From NCBI RefSeq assembly GCF_900114785.1, contig NZ_FOUG01000004.1, positions 62,001-126,000 on the forward strand: 64,000 nt of DNA. Reading direction: 5' to 3'. Numbering within the stretch: position 1 is the first letter of the stretch; each line of letters opens with the position of its first letter. Positions 24,794 through 33,169 of the stretch are shown piece after piece. A model generated the notes under the pieces. That model saw only the letters and a program-made list of their open reading frames with translations, had not been told where the DNA came from and searched no databases. Made by a program: the position numbers and the translations under genes. This stretch comes from Variovorax sp. OV329. GTDB taxonomy: Bacteria; Pseudomonadota; Gammaproteobacteria; Burkholderiales; Burkholderiaceae_C.

Positions 24794-26919
24794 GATCTCT
24801 CGCCTTCTGTTGGTTGTTGTTGCTGCGCTTTTGCCGCATGGCGCTGCGCGAGTTGCACGTACCAGTCGAGGCAGCCGGGATTGGCCATGGCCTCGCGGTT
24901 GACCACGCGCTCCAGCGGCTGGCCCAGGAGCAGCTTCTTGATGGGCAGCTCCTGCTTCTTGCCGGACAGGGTGCGCGGGACTTCCGCCACCTGGAAGATA
25001 TCGTCTGGAACGAATCTGGGCGAGAGCTGGGTCTTGATGGCCTGGTTGATCTTCGCGCGCAGCGCGTCGTCCAGCACCACCTCCGGGCGCAGCACCACGA
25101 ACAGCGGCATGTAGCTCGCGCGGCCCAGGTATTCCAGGTCCACCACCATCGAGTCGAGCACTTCGGGCAGGCCCTCGACCGCGCTGTAGATCTCGCTGGT
25201 GCCCATGCGCAGCCCCTGGCGGTTGATGGTGGCGTCGCTGCGGCCATAGATGACGCAGCCGCCGTCCTCGCCGACCTTGAGCCAGTCGCCATGCCGCCAC
25301 ACGCCCGGGTAGGTGTCGAAGTAGCTCGACAGGTAGCGCGCGTTGCCCTCGTCGTTCCAGAAGTACAGCGGCATCGAAGGCAGCGGCCGCGTGCAGACCA
25401 GCTCCCCCACCTGGCCGGTCACGGCCTGGCCGTTTTCGTCCCAGGCATAGACGGCGGCACCGAGGAAGCGGCATTGCATCTGGCCCGGCACCTCGGGCAG
25501 CTCGCGGTTGCCGCCCACGAAGGCGCCGCAGAAGTCGGTGCCGCCCGAGATGTTGCACCACCACACGGGTGCCCCCACGCTCGGCACTGACGTGTCCCCG
25601 CTGCCCCGCGAGGGGGCGCTCGCTTGCCTGGCGCGGCCCGGCGCTGCGCTCGGTCCGCGTGCGCCGCTGGCCGCCTGGACCAGGGCGGTCCCCCAGACCT
25701 GCACCTCGGCCGCCAGCGGTGAGCCGGTGCTGCCCAGGGTGCGAACGCGCGACAGGTCGCCCACGTCCTGAGCCCGCAGGCCGGCCTTCATGCAGTTGGC
25801 GAAGTAGGCGGCACCCGCACCGAAGAAGCTCACGCCGTGGCGCGAGGCGAAGCGCCACAGCACGCCCCAGTCGGGCTGGCCGGTGCTGCCCGCCGGATGG
25901 CCGTCGTAGATGCAGACGGTGGTGCCGAAGGCCAGGCCCGCGAGCTGCGCGTTCCACATCACCCAGCCGGTGGAACTGAACCAGTGGAAGCGCTCGCCGA
26001 AGTTGTTGGGCAGGTAGCTCGCGCCCAGGTCGTAGTGGATGCCCGAGAGCGCCATGCTCAGCAGGATGCCGCCCTGCCCGTGCACGATGGGCTTGGGCAG
26101 GCCGGTGGTGCCGCTGGAATACACGATCCAGATCGGGTGGTCGAAGGGCAGCCACTCGGGCTGGAAGGCCGCCACATCTGCATCGTCCTGCGCCACGGCA
26201 TCGTGCCACTGCAGCTCGCAGGGCAGCTGCTGCACGGCATGGGGCGTGCGCACCAGCAGCAGCGACTGCACGGTGGGCAGCGCCTCGCGCAACTGCTGCA
26301 CGACGGCGCTTCGGTCCAGCGCCTTGCCGCCGTAGTACACGCCGTCCACCGCGATCAGCAGCACCGGCTCGATCTGGCGCAGGCGGTCGGCCACCGCCGC
26401 CACGCCCATGTCGGGCGCGCACACGCTCCAGACCGCGCCGATGCTCGAGCAGGCCAGAAAGGCCACCATGGTCTCGGGGATGTTGGGCAGGTAGGCGGCC
26501 ACGCGGTCGCCGCGCTTCACGCCCTGGCGGCGCAAGGCCAGCGCCAGCGAGGCGACCTGCCGACGCAGTTCGGGCCAGGAGGTCTCGCGCACCTCGCCCT
26601 GCTCGTTCTCGCTCACGATGGCCGGCAGGCCGGCCGCATGCGCGGCGTCCGCGTGGCGCAGCACCTCGGCGGCATAGTTCACCTGCGCGCCGGGGAACCA
26701 CTGCGCGCCGGGCATCTTCTCCTGTGCGAGCACGGCGGTGTGCGGCGTGGGCGACTGGATGCCGCAGAAGTCCCAGATGCCCTGCCAGAAGGCATTGAGG
26801 TCGCTCACGGACCAGCGCCACAGCGCTTCGTAGCTGTCGAAGCTCAGGCCTCGCTGGTCGCGAAGCCAATCCTGGAAGAGTCGGATGCGGGGAACGTTGG
26901 GGGCACGGCTGCTGCTCAT
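24790..26919 (-). CDS. acetoacetate-CoA ligase with repeat-derived in-frame insert
   Basis: A 709-residue acyl-adenylating enzyme that forms acetoacetyl-CoA from acetoacetate, ATP and CoA. The N-terminal ACAS_N block FDSYEALWRWSVSDLNAFWQ, the ATP motif VYSSGTTGLPKPIVHG and the core ISGGTDFCGAFVGGN are intact, as is the C-terminal lysine motif LSGKKQELPIKKL. Family members are about 650-680 residues. The extra length lies between LGSTGSPL and WWCNISGG, where about 30-38 residues of Ala/Gly/Pro/Ser/Arg-rich sequence are encoded by DNA resembling an intergenic repeat (25571-25680). The reading frame is kept. Activity may be retained if the insert loops out. Second gene of the AsmA-ligase-YbaY operon. 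Confidence 0.9.
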   Translation of the reverse strand: MSSSRAPNVPRIRLFQDWLRDQRGLSFDSYEALWRWSVSDLNAFWQGIWDFCGIQSPTPHTAVLAQEKMPGAQWFPGAQVNYAAEVLRHADAAHAAGLPAIVSENEQGEVRETSWPELRRQVASLALALRRQGVKRGDRVAAYLPNIPETMVAFLACSSIGAVWSVCAPDMGVAAVADRLRQIEPVLLIAVDGVYYGGKALDRSAVVQQLREALPTVQSLLLVRTPHAVQQLPCELQWHDAVAQDDADVAAFQPEWLPFDHPIWIVYSSGTTGLPKPIVHGQGGILLSMALSGIHYDLGASYLPNNFGERFHWFSSTGWVMWNAQLAGLAFGTTVCIYDGHPAGSTGQPDWGVLWRFASRHGVSFFGAGAAYFANCMKAGLRAQDVGDLSRVRTLGSTGSPLAAEVQVWGTALVQAASGARGPSAAPGRARQASAPSRGSGDTSVPSVGAPVWWCNISGGTDFCGAFVGGNRELPEVPGQMQCRFLGAAVYAWDENGQAVTGQVGELVCTRPLPSMPLYFWNDEGNARYLSSYFDTYPGVWRHGDWLKVGEDGGCVIYGRSDATINRQGLRMGTSEIYSAVEGLPEVLDSMVVDLEYLGRASYMPLFVVLRPEVVLDDALRAKINQAIKTQLSPRFVPDDIFQVAEVPRTLSGKKQELPIKKLLLGQPLERVVNREAMANPGCLDWYVQLAQRHAAKAQQQQPTEGERS
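25571..25680. repeat. intergenic-type dispersed repeat inside the acetoacetate-CoA ligase gene
   Basis: About 110 bp with the layout GCCCCC...GGCACTGACGTGTC...CCCCGCGAGGGGGCGC...GGCCCGGCGC. It contains a CCCC-GCG-AGGGG palindrome and resembles the element at 31153-31262. It encodes the low-complexity insert of the ligase in an open frame. Boundaries are approximate. Confidence 0.55.
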
Positions 26920-26928
26920 GCAGCAAGA

Positions 26929-28248
26929 CTAACGCGCCGGCCTGGCGGGGGTGGCGGGGGATTGCCCGCTTGCCTTGGGCGCCCCGGGCTTCTCGTCGCC
27001 CCCGAACAGGCGCTCGACCTGCTGGCCGATGCGCGCGCCGATCGCGGTGCCCACGCCGGGCAGCACGGCCGTGCCCACCGCCGCGCCGGTGAGCGCGCCG
27101 CCGGTCATCGACAGCTCGGGCTTGTCCACTGTGCCGGAGACCTTCAAAGGGATGCCCACCACGCCGTCAACCAGGTCGATGGCCAGTTCGCCGTCGAGCT
27201 TGCGGCGCAGCAGCCGCACGTTGCCGCTGGCGCTGAGCACGCCCGAGCGTGCGGACAGCTTGGAATAGCGGAACTCCATGCCATTGGGCGTGTTCTGCGT
27301 GTCCAGCACGCCGCTGAGCTCGTCCAGCGGCGTCTGGCCGCTGTCGCTGGCGCCGGCGCTGCGCACCGTCTTCATCAGGTCGAAGCGGGTCAGGCGCGCG
27401 GGCTTGAGCATGAAGTGCGTGGTCGTATGCAGGCTGCGCAGCAGGCCGGCGGGCGTGCCGGCCTCGGCACTCAGCGTGGTCTTGCCGTTCATGCGGCCCG
27501 CCACGGCGCTGCGGCGGTGGAACACGCCCAGCAGCGCATCCACCTCGACGTTCTTCGGCTCCAGTTCGGCGCTCAGCTTGTAGAGCCCCTTGGGCGTACG
27601 GTCGAGCCGGGCCTGGCCGTTCCACGTGCCGCCCGGCACGTCGACAAGCACGCGCCAGCGCGGCTCGCTACCCTCACGCTCCAGCCGCAGCTGCGTGGGC
27701 GGGCTGCTGCCCGAGCGCATGATGCGCGCGTTTTGCGGCAGGCCGTCGGCATCGAGGTTGATCGATCCCTCATAGTCCAGCTCGATCGCGCGCCGGTCGA
27801 TCCAGGTCAGCTCCCGGAAGCTCAGGCGCAGGTTGCCCGGCAAGGCGTCGAGGGCAGGCTTGGCGTCCTCCTTACCGCCATCGGGCGCGCGCAGTTGGCG
27901 CAGCGAATCCTGGGGCACGACCGCGCCGTCCAGGTGCACTTCGTCGAGTTGCGGCTGGCGGCGCAGCAACGAAGACCAGGTGCCCTGCAGCCGCAGGCTT
28001 TTCACCACGATCGGGCTGGCCTGTCGAGTGACCGCGTTGTCGATCACCAGCGTGGGCTGCGGCCACAGCGTCCATCGGACGTGCGCGAAATCCACCTGCA
28101 CGCCAGTGCGCTCGCGAAAGGCGGTGGCCGCGCGCGTAGCCACTTCCTCCTGCGAGGGCAGCCAGGACCAGGCCACCACCAGCAGGACCACCGCGCCGGC
28201 GGCAAGCAGGCCACCCAGGCCATACAGCAGGGGTCGTGCGCGGGACAT
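26929..28248 (-). CDS. AsmA-family envelope protein
   Basis: A 439-residue protein anchored by an N-terminal helix (about residues 7-27) and otherwise periplasmic. It shows AsmA features: VQVDFAHVRWTLWPQPTLVIDNA near the start and LDGELAIDLVDGVVGIPLKVSGTVDKPEL at the end, followed by a glycine-rich AAVGTAVLPGVGTAIG segment and a Pro/Ala tail. AsmA-like proteins act in outer-membrane lipid or protein homeostasis, probably as bridge-type lipid carriers. First gene of the operon; the ligase start follows after nine bases. Confidence 0.8.
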   Translation of the reverse strand: MSRARPLLYGLGGLLAAGAVVLLVVAWSWLPSQEEVATRAATAFRERTGVQVDFAHVRWTLWPQPTLVIDNAVTRQASPIVVKSLRLQGTWSSLLRRQPQLDEVHLDGAVVPQDSLRQLRAPDGGKEDAKPALDALPGNLRLSFRELTWIDRRAIELDYEGSINLDADGLPQNARIMRSGSSPPTQLRLEREGSEPRWRVLVDVPGGTWNGQARLDRTPKGLYKLSAELEPKNVEVDALLGVFHRRSAVAGRMNGKTTLSAEAGTPAGLLRSLHTTTHFMLKPARLTRFDLMKTVRSAGASDSGQTPLDELSGVLDTQNTPNGMEFRYSKLSARSGVLSASGNVRLLRRKLDGELAIDLVDGVVGIPLKVSGTVDKPELSMTGGALTGAAVGTAVLPGVGTAIGARIGQQVERLFGGDEKPGAPKASGQSPATPARPAR

Positions 28249-28361
28249 GGGGCAAGCTTAGGCCTGGCGTAGCCTTTCGCCCTGTAGGCCTCCGCGCCGC
28301 GCTCGCGACGGTGCGCCGCGGTTGCCGTCCCCCGTTTTCCACCCTCTTTCGGAGCCTTCCC

Positions 28362-28784
28362 ATGCCCATCTGGCAAAAGCCCATTTCCCTGGACATCCTC
28401 AACCAATCTGCCGACACCGCGGTCGGCCACCTTGGCATCGAGTTCACGGAGATCGGCGACGACTACCTGCGCGCCCGTGTGCCGGTGGACCGCCGCACCA
28501 TCCAGCCCTACGGCCTGCTGCATGGCGGCGTGTCGGTGGTGCTGGCCGAGACGCTGGGTTCCTCCGGCGCGCATTTCAGCTCGCCCGAAGGCCACCGCTG
28601 CGTGGGCCTGGACATCAACGCCAACCACCTGCGCGGCGTGACCAGCGGCTGGGTGACGGCCACCGCGCGGCCGGTGCACCGCGGCAAGACCACCCAGGTG
28701 TGGCAGATCGACCTCGTCAACGACGCCGGCGAGCTCACCTGCGTGTCGCGGTTGACCATGGCCATGCTCCTGCCACGACAATAG
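28362..28784 (+). CDS. hotdog-fold acyl-CoA thioesterase (PaaI/YdiI type)
   Basis: A 140-residue thioesterase. The active-site block PYGLLHGGVSVVLAETLGS has the HGG loop and the catalytic glutamate of the YdiI/EntH/PaaI group. VGLDINANHLRGVTSG and HRGKTTQVWQIDL complete the fold. It hydrolyses acyl- or aroyl-CoA; the natural substrate is unknown. The ATG at 28362 has GGAG about 8 bases upstream. Upstream in the same frame there is only promoter sequence between it and the divergent AsmA-like gene. Confidence 0.9.
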   Translation: MPIWQKPISLDILNQSADTAVGHLGIEFTEIGDDYLRARVPVDRRTIQPYGLLHGGVSVVLAETLGSSGAHFSSPEGHRCVGLDINANHLRGVTSGWVTATARPVHRGKTTQVWQIDLVNDAGELTCVSRLTMAMLLPRQ

Positions 28785-28841
28785 CGCCCGCCCGCCGGGG
28801 CATCCATTCCTGGCAACACATAGAAGAAAAGGACGGAGAAG

Positions 28842-30197
28842 ATGAGCGATTCGCGAATGTTTGGATGGGACCTGGTCAAGCCAGCCACCGGCCAGGTGGT
28901 GGCCCCCACCGAGCGGCTGCCCTGGGCCCAGACCACCGCCATGGGCGTGCAGCACGTGATCGCGATGTTCGGCGCCACCGTGCTGGCGCCGCTGCTCATG
29001 GGCTTCGACCCCAACCTGGCGATCCTCATGAGCGGCATCGGCACGCTCATCTTCTTCGTGGTGACCGGCGGGCGCGTGCCCAGCTACCTGGGCTCCAGCT
29101 TCGCCTTCATCGGCGTGGTGATCGCGGCCACCGGCTACGCCGGCAAGGGCCCGAACGCCAACCTGGGCGTGGCGCTGGGCGGCATCATCGCCTGCGGCGC
29201 GCTCTACTTCATCATCGGCCTGATCGTCTCGGCCACCAACCGGCAGCAGCACCGCATTTCGCAGCCCGTCAAGGGCATGGAGGTGGACGAGATCGAGGAC
29301 GGCGTTGCCACCCACTGGATCGAGCGCCTGATGCCCCCGGTGGTCACCGGCTCGGTGGTGGCCGTCATCGGCCTGAACCTGGCGCAGGTGCCCATCAAGA
29401 ACATGGCGCCCACCGGTTTCGACACCTGGATGCAACTGGTCACCTTCCTCTCGGTGGGCCTGGTGGCGGTGTACACCCGCGGCATGGTGCAGCGCCTCCT
29501 GATCCTGGTGGGCCTGATCGTGGCCAGCCTGATCTACGCGCTGCTCACCAACGGCATGGGCCTGGGCAAGCCGATCGACGTGTCGGGCATCGTGGCGGCG
29601 CCCTGGTTCGGCCTGCCGGGCTTCGTGGCGCCGGTGTTCAAGGCCGACGCGATGCTGCTGATCGCGCCGGTGGCCATCATCCTGGTGGCCGAGAACCTGG
29701 GCCACCTCAAGGCCGTGGGCGCCATGACCGGCACCGACATGAACCCCTACATCGGCCGCGCCTTCATCGGCGACGGCCTGGCCACCATGGTCAGCGGCGC
29801 GGCCGGCGGCACGGGCGTGACCACCTATGCCGAGAACATCGGCGTGATGGCGGCCACCAAGATCTACTCCACCGCCATGTTCGTGGTGGCGGCCCTCATC
29901 GCCATCGTGCTGGGCTGCAGCCCCAAGTTCGGCGCCGTCATCCAGGCCATTCCGCTGGCGGTGATGGGCGGCGTGAGCATCGTGGTGTTCGGCCTGATCG
30001 CCATGGCCGGCGCCAAGATCTGGGTGGACAACCGGGTGGACTTCACCGACAACGCCAACCTGATCGTGGCGGCCATCACGCTGATCCTGGGCACCGGCGA
30101 CTTCACGCTGAAGTTCGGCGGCCTGGCGCTCTCGGGCATCGGCACTGCCACCTTCGGCGCGATCCTGCTGTACGCGCTGCTGGGGCGACGCAGCTGA
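28842..30197 (+). CDS. uraA: uracil/xanthine permease (NCS2/NAT family)
   Basis: A 451-residue inner-membrane nucleobase:proton symporter with about 14 hydrophobic segments. QHVIAMFGATVLAPLLMGFDP is the TM1 substrate-site region, and ENIGVMAATK matches the NAT signature. The wording around AENIGVMAATKIYS is closest to uracil carriers such as UraA. The start has a good AGGACGGAG Shine-Dalgarno. It follows the thioesterase by 57 bases; co-transcription is possible but not shown. Confidence 0.92.
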   Translation: MSDSRMFGWDLVKPATGQVVAPTERLPWAQTTAMGVQHVIAMFGATVLAPLLMGFDPNLAILMSGIGTLIFFVVTGGRVPSYLGSSFAFIGVVIAATGYAGKGPNANLGVALGGIIACGALYFIIGLIVSATNRQQHRISQPVKGMEVDEIEDGVATHWIERLMPPVVTGSVVAVIGLNLAQVPIKNMAPTGFDTWMQLVTFLSVGLVAVYTRGMVQRLLILVGLIVASLIYALLTNGMGLGKPIDVSGIVAAPWFGLPGFVAPVFKADAMLLIAPVAIILVAENLGHLKAVGAMTGTDMNPYIGRAFIGDGLATMVSGAAGGTGVTTYAENIGVMAATKIYSTAMFVVAALIAIVLGCSPKFGAVIQAIPLAVMGGVSIVVFGLIAMAGAKIWVDNRVDFTDNANLIVAAITLILGTGDFTLKFGGLALSGIGTATFGAILLYALLGRRS

Positions 30198-30385
30198 GCA
30201 GCCTTCGGACGTCCCAAGCGCGTCCCGGAAATCGCAGCGCGGCTTTTTGCATGGCGAACTCGCAGCACCCCTGGTGATGCAACAACATGCAAAAGGCAGT
30301 CGCCAGGCGCCTTCGGGAGCACCCGCGCCACGGGAAGAGGCCCCGCGCCCATTAGACTCGGACGCTTTTCGTACGTACGTTTGAC

Positions 30386-31150
30386 ATGGCCGAAGCTTCC
30401 GCCGCGCGGACCCGAGCGCTTTTCGAGTTCAAGAGCGCCACGCTGCCGCTCATCGCGGTGATCCTCAAGACCACCGACCTCGACCTCCTGGCCGAGGCGC
30501 TGGATGCCCAGCTGGCCGACTCGCCCGACTTCTTCGAGCAGGAGCCGGTGGTCATCGACCTCTCCCAGCTGGAAGAAGCCAGTGAAGGCGGTGGTGGCCA
30601 AGTGGGCGAGCTCGACTTCGAGCGCCTGCGCCAGTTGCTGGCACGCCACCAGACCCAGCCCATCGCCGTGCGCGGCGGCAGCGACGCGCAGCATGTGGCT
30701 GCCCGTGGCGCCGGCCTGTCGATCGCGGCCATGCCCGTGTCCCCGCCCGCCCGTGCGCCCGCACCGGCCGAGGCGCCCAGCCCCGCGCCGCAGATCGTGC
30801 GCGAGGTGCCGGTGCCGGCCAGCGGCACGCTGGTCATCGACCGGCCGCTGCGCTCGGGCCAGCAGGTCTACGCCCGCGGCGGCGACGTGATCGTGCTGGA
30901 CGTGGTGAACTTCGGCGCCGAGGTCATCGCCGACGGCCATGTGCACGTGTACGCACCGCTGCGCGGCAAGGCGATTGCCGGCGCGCGCGGCAACACCGAG
31001 GCGCGCGTCTTCAGCACCTGCATGGAGGCGCAGCTGGTGGCCATCGCCGGCATCTACCGCACCTCCGAGGTGGCCCTGCCGGCGGATGTGCAGGGCAAGG
31101 CGGCGCAGGTCTGGCTGGACGACCAGAAGCTGGTGTTCGAAGCAATATGA
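30386..31150 (+). CDS. minC: septum site-determining protein MinC
   Basis: A 254-residue inhibitor of FtsZ assembly. The N-terminal MinC_N domain (about 10-115) begins ALFEFKSATLPLIAVILKTTD. A Pro/Ala linker leads to the C-terminal beta-helix domain with GQQVYARGGDVIVLDVVNFGAEVIADG and GARGNTEARVFS, which binds MinD. The upstream 188 bp holds CATTAGACT, a possible -10 element. No strong Shine-Dalgarno. It is followed not by minD directly but by a 175-base gap filled with a dispersed repeat. Confidence 0.96.
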   Translation: MAEASAARTRALFEFKSATLPLIAVILKTTDLDLLAEALDAQLADSPDFFEQEPVVIDLSQLEEASEGGGGQVGELDFERLRQLLARHQTQPIAVRGGSDAQHVAARGAGLSIAAMPVSPPARAPAPAEAPSPAPQIVREVPVPASGTLVIDRPLRSGQQVYARGGDVIVLDVVNFGAEVIADGHVHVYAPLRGKAIAGARGNTEARVFSTCMEAQLVAIAGIYRTSEVALPADVQGKAAQVWLDDQKLVFEAI

Positions 31151-31152
31151 CG

Positions 31153-31262
31153 GCCCCCCGGCTTTGCACTTCGCTCCGCTACGTGTCATTCGCCACCCCC
31201 CGGGGGGGCGACCACACCTGCGGCCTGGCAAAGCCAGTTCCGCGGTGTGTGGCTGGCTTCGG
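31153..31262. repeat. dispersed intergenic repeat between minC and minD
   Basis: About 110 bp with the order GCCCCCCGGC...GCACTTCGC...ACGTGTC...CCCCCCGGGGGGG...GCGGCCTGGC and several short inverted repeats (CCCCCCGGGGGG at its centre, GGCAAAGCC further on). Its layout matches the element inside the acetoacetate-CoA ligase gene. It probably forms a stable hairpin in the min transcript. Confidence 0.55.
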
Positions 31263-31325
31263 TTGCGGGGTGCGGGCGGTGCGCCCTGATCAATGAATCT
31301 ATTTGGAAAAGAAGGAAACGGACGA

Positions 31326-32141
31326 ATGGCCAAAATTGTGGTGGTGACCTCGGGCAAGGGCGGCGTCGGGAAGACGACGACGAGCGCGAGCTTCGCTTCG
31401 GGGCTGGCCCTGGCCGGCAAGAAGACGGCGGTGATCGACTTCGACGTCGGGCTGCGCAACCTGGACCTCATCATGGGCTGCGAGCGGCGCGTGGTGTACG
31501 ACCTCATCAACGTGATCCAGGGCGAGGCCAACCTGAACCAGGCCCTGATCAAGGACAAGCAGTGCGACAACCTGTTCGTGCTGGCCGCCTCGCAGACGCG
31601 CGACAAGGAAGCGCTCACACAGGACGGCGTGGAGAAGGTGCTCAAGGACCTGGCCGACCAGGACTTCGACTACATCGTGTGCGACTCGCCCGCCGGCATC
31701 GAGACCGGCGCGATGATGGCCATGCACTTCGCCGACGAGGCGCTGGTGGTGACCAACCCCGAGGTCTCCTCGGTGCGCGACTCCGACCGCATCCTGGGCA
31801 TGCTCAGCAGCAAGACCAAGCGGGCCAAGGAAGGCGGCGACCCGATCAAGGAACACCTGCTCATCACCCGCTACAACCCCAACCGCGTGGCGGGCGGGCA
31901 GATGCTGTCCCTGGAAGACATCCAGGACATCCTGCGCATCAAGCTGATCGGCGTGATCCCCGAGTCGGAGTCGGTGCTGCAGGCTTCCAACCAGGGCATC
32001 CCGGCGATCCACGACAAGGACACCGAGGTGGCGCAGGCCTACTCGGACGTGGTGGCGCGCTTCCTGGGCGAGGACAAGCCCATGCGCTTCGTCGACGCGG
32101 AGAAGCCCGGCTTCTTCAAGCGCTTCTTCGGCGGGAGGTAA
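31326..32141 (+). CDS. minD: septum site-determining ATPase MinD
   Basis: A 271-residue membrane-associated ParA-type ATPase that recruits MinC and oscillates under MinE. The deviant Walker A SGKGGVGKTT is at the N-terminus (Lys16 in KTT, Lys11 as signature lysine). DFDVGLRNLDLIMGCERRVVYDL is diagnostic of MinD. The C-terminal amphipathic helix ends KPGFFKRFFGG. The start at 31326 has AAGGA about 10 bases upstream; an in-frame ATG at 31293 would add a non-conserved tail. minE follows after three bases. Confidence 0.97.
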   Translation: MAKIVVVTSGKGGVGKTTTSASFASGLALAGKKTAVIDFDVGLRNLDLIMGCERRVVYDLINVIQGEANLNQALIKDKQCDNLFVLAASQTRDKEALTQDGVEKVLKDLADQDFDYIVCDSPAGIETGAMMAMHFADEALVVTNPEVSSVRDSDRILGMLSSKTKRAKEGGDPIKEHLLITRYNPNRVAGGQMLSLEDIQDILRIKLIGVIPESESVLQASNQGIPAIHDKDTEVAQAYSDVVARFLGEDKPMRFVDAEKPGFFKRFFGGR

Positions 32142-32144
32142 GCC

Positions 32145-32417
32145 ATGTCCTTTTTCTCCTTTCTGCTCGGCGAGAAGAAGAAGACGGCCAGCGTCGCCAA
32201 GGAACGGCTGCAGATCATCCTGGCGCACGAGCGCTCGGGCCTGGGCAGCCGCCGGCCCGACTACCTGGCCGACCTGCAGCGCGAGCTGGTGGCGGTGATC
32301 GCCAAGTACGTGTCGATCAAGCCCGACGACATCAAGCTGCATCTGGAAAAGCAGGACGACCTGGAGGTGCTCGAAGTGAAGATCGAGCTGCCCGAGGGCA
32401 TCCCGGCGCGGCCCTGA
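32145..32417 (+). CDS. minE: cell division topological specificity factor MinE
   Basis: A 90-residue protein; [30 protein letters not shown] has the amphipathic membrane-targeting start and the MinD-contact helix. The C-terminal half ([20 protein letters not shown]) is the topological specificity domain. It restricts MinCD to the poles by stimulating MinD ATPase. It starts three bases after minD and ends in a tract of imperfect 10-base repeats followed by a terminator. Confidence 0.96.
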   Translation: MSFFSFLLGEKKKTASVAKERLQIILAHERSGLGSRRPDYLADLQRELVAVIAKYVSIKPDDIKLHLEKQDDLEVLEVKIELPEGIPARP

Positions 32418-32450
32418 GCGCCCCTGAGTGCCCCTGAGCGCTCCTGAATG
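32411..32450 (+). repeat. imperfect 10-bp tandem repeat overlapping the minE stop
   Basis: Four successive copies of a CCCTGAGCGC-like unit (CCCTGAGCGC, CCCTGAGTGC, CCCTGAGCGC, TCCTGAATGC). The first contains the minE stop codon and each copy carries a TGA in the same relative position. Probably replication slippage. Confidence 0.7.
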
Positions 32451-32452
32451 CC

Positions 32453-32482
32453 AAAGGCCCGGCCACTGCGCCGGGCCTTTTT
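32453..32482 (+). terminator. terminator of the min operon
   Basis: Perfect stem AGGCCCGGC/GCCGGGCCT extended by AA/TT, 6-base loop, followed by TTTTT. It ends minCDE transcription before the phasin gene. Confidence 0.9.
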
Positions 32483-32608
32483 CATTGGGGCGCTGCCATG
32501 GCCCGGGCGCCGCTTGGCGGCGGCAGGGCTTCCGGACGTTCACGAACGGGCCGCGAAGGCGTATCGTCTGCCGGTCTTCAACCCCGTCAGAAGCAAAGGA
32601 GACGATCA

Positions 32609-33145
32609 ATGGCAACGAGCAGCAAGACCCCCGCCGGCAAGCAGCCGGCCGCGAAGAAGGCCGGCACGGCGGCAGGCAGCGGCAGCACCCGCGCGGCGGC
32701 AGGAAGCGATCCGCTGGAGAACATGCAGAACATGCAGAAGGCCTTCGCCAAGCCGCTGCAGGAGATGGGCGAGCGGCTGCAGAACCTCAACGCCTCGGGC
32801 GCGGCCAGCGCCATCGCCGCCAGTGGCCGCAAGGACCTGGAAGCGCTGATGAAGGCCAACCAGAAGAGCTACCAGGGCCTGCAGGCCGTGGTGCAGCGCC
32901 AGACCGAGATGCTGCGCGACTCGATCACCGCCTGGCAGGGCACGGTGAAGTCGATGCCTGGCAGCGACGCCAAGGAAGGCATCGCCAAGCTGGACGCGCT
33001 GGGCCGCGCCGCCTTCAAGCAGGCACTGGACGACATCCGCGAGCTGGCCGACATGGCGGCCAAGTCGCAGGCCGAGGCCTTCGAGATCGTGCGCGAGCGC
33101 ATCGCCACGAACGTCGACGACGTCAAGAAGCTGTTGAAGAAGTAA
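32609..33145 (+). CDS. phasin family protein
   Basis: A 178-residue polyhydroxyalkanoate granule-associated protein. AAGGAG lies seven bases before the ATG. A Lys/Ala/Ser/Thr-rich N-terminus of about 35 residues resembles the low-complexity tails of PhaP/PhaF-type proteins. The remainder is a long amphipathic helix (LENMQNMQKAFAKPLQEMGE through DIRELADMAAKSQAEAFEIV) ending DDVKKLLKK, as in phasins. It coats PHA granules and controls their size and number. No pha synthase gene is in the window. Confidence 0.88.
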   Translation: MATSSKTPAGKQPAAKKAGTAAGSGSTRAAAGSDPLENMQNMQKAFAKPLQEMGERLQNLNASGAASAIAASGRKDLEALMKANQKSYQGLQAVVQRQTEMLRDSITAWQGTVKSMPGSDAKEGIAKLDALGRAAFKQALDDIRELADMAAKSQAEAFEIVRERIATNVDDVKKLLKK

Positions 33146-33169
33146 GTTCGCGCGCGGGCGGCGCGGCAG

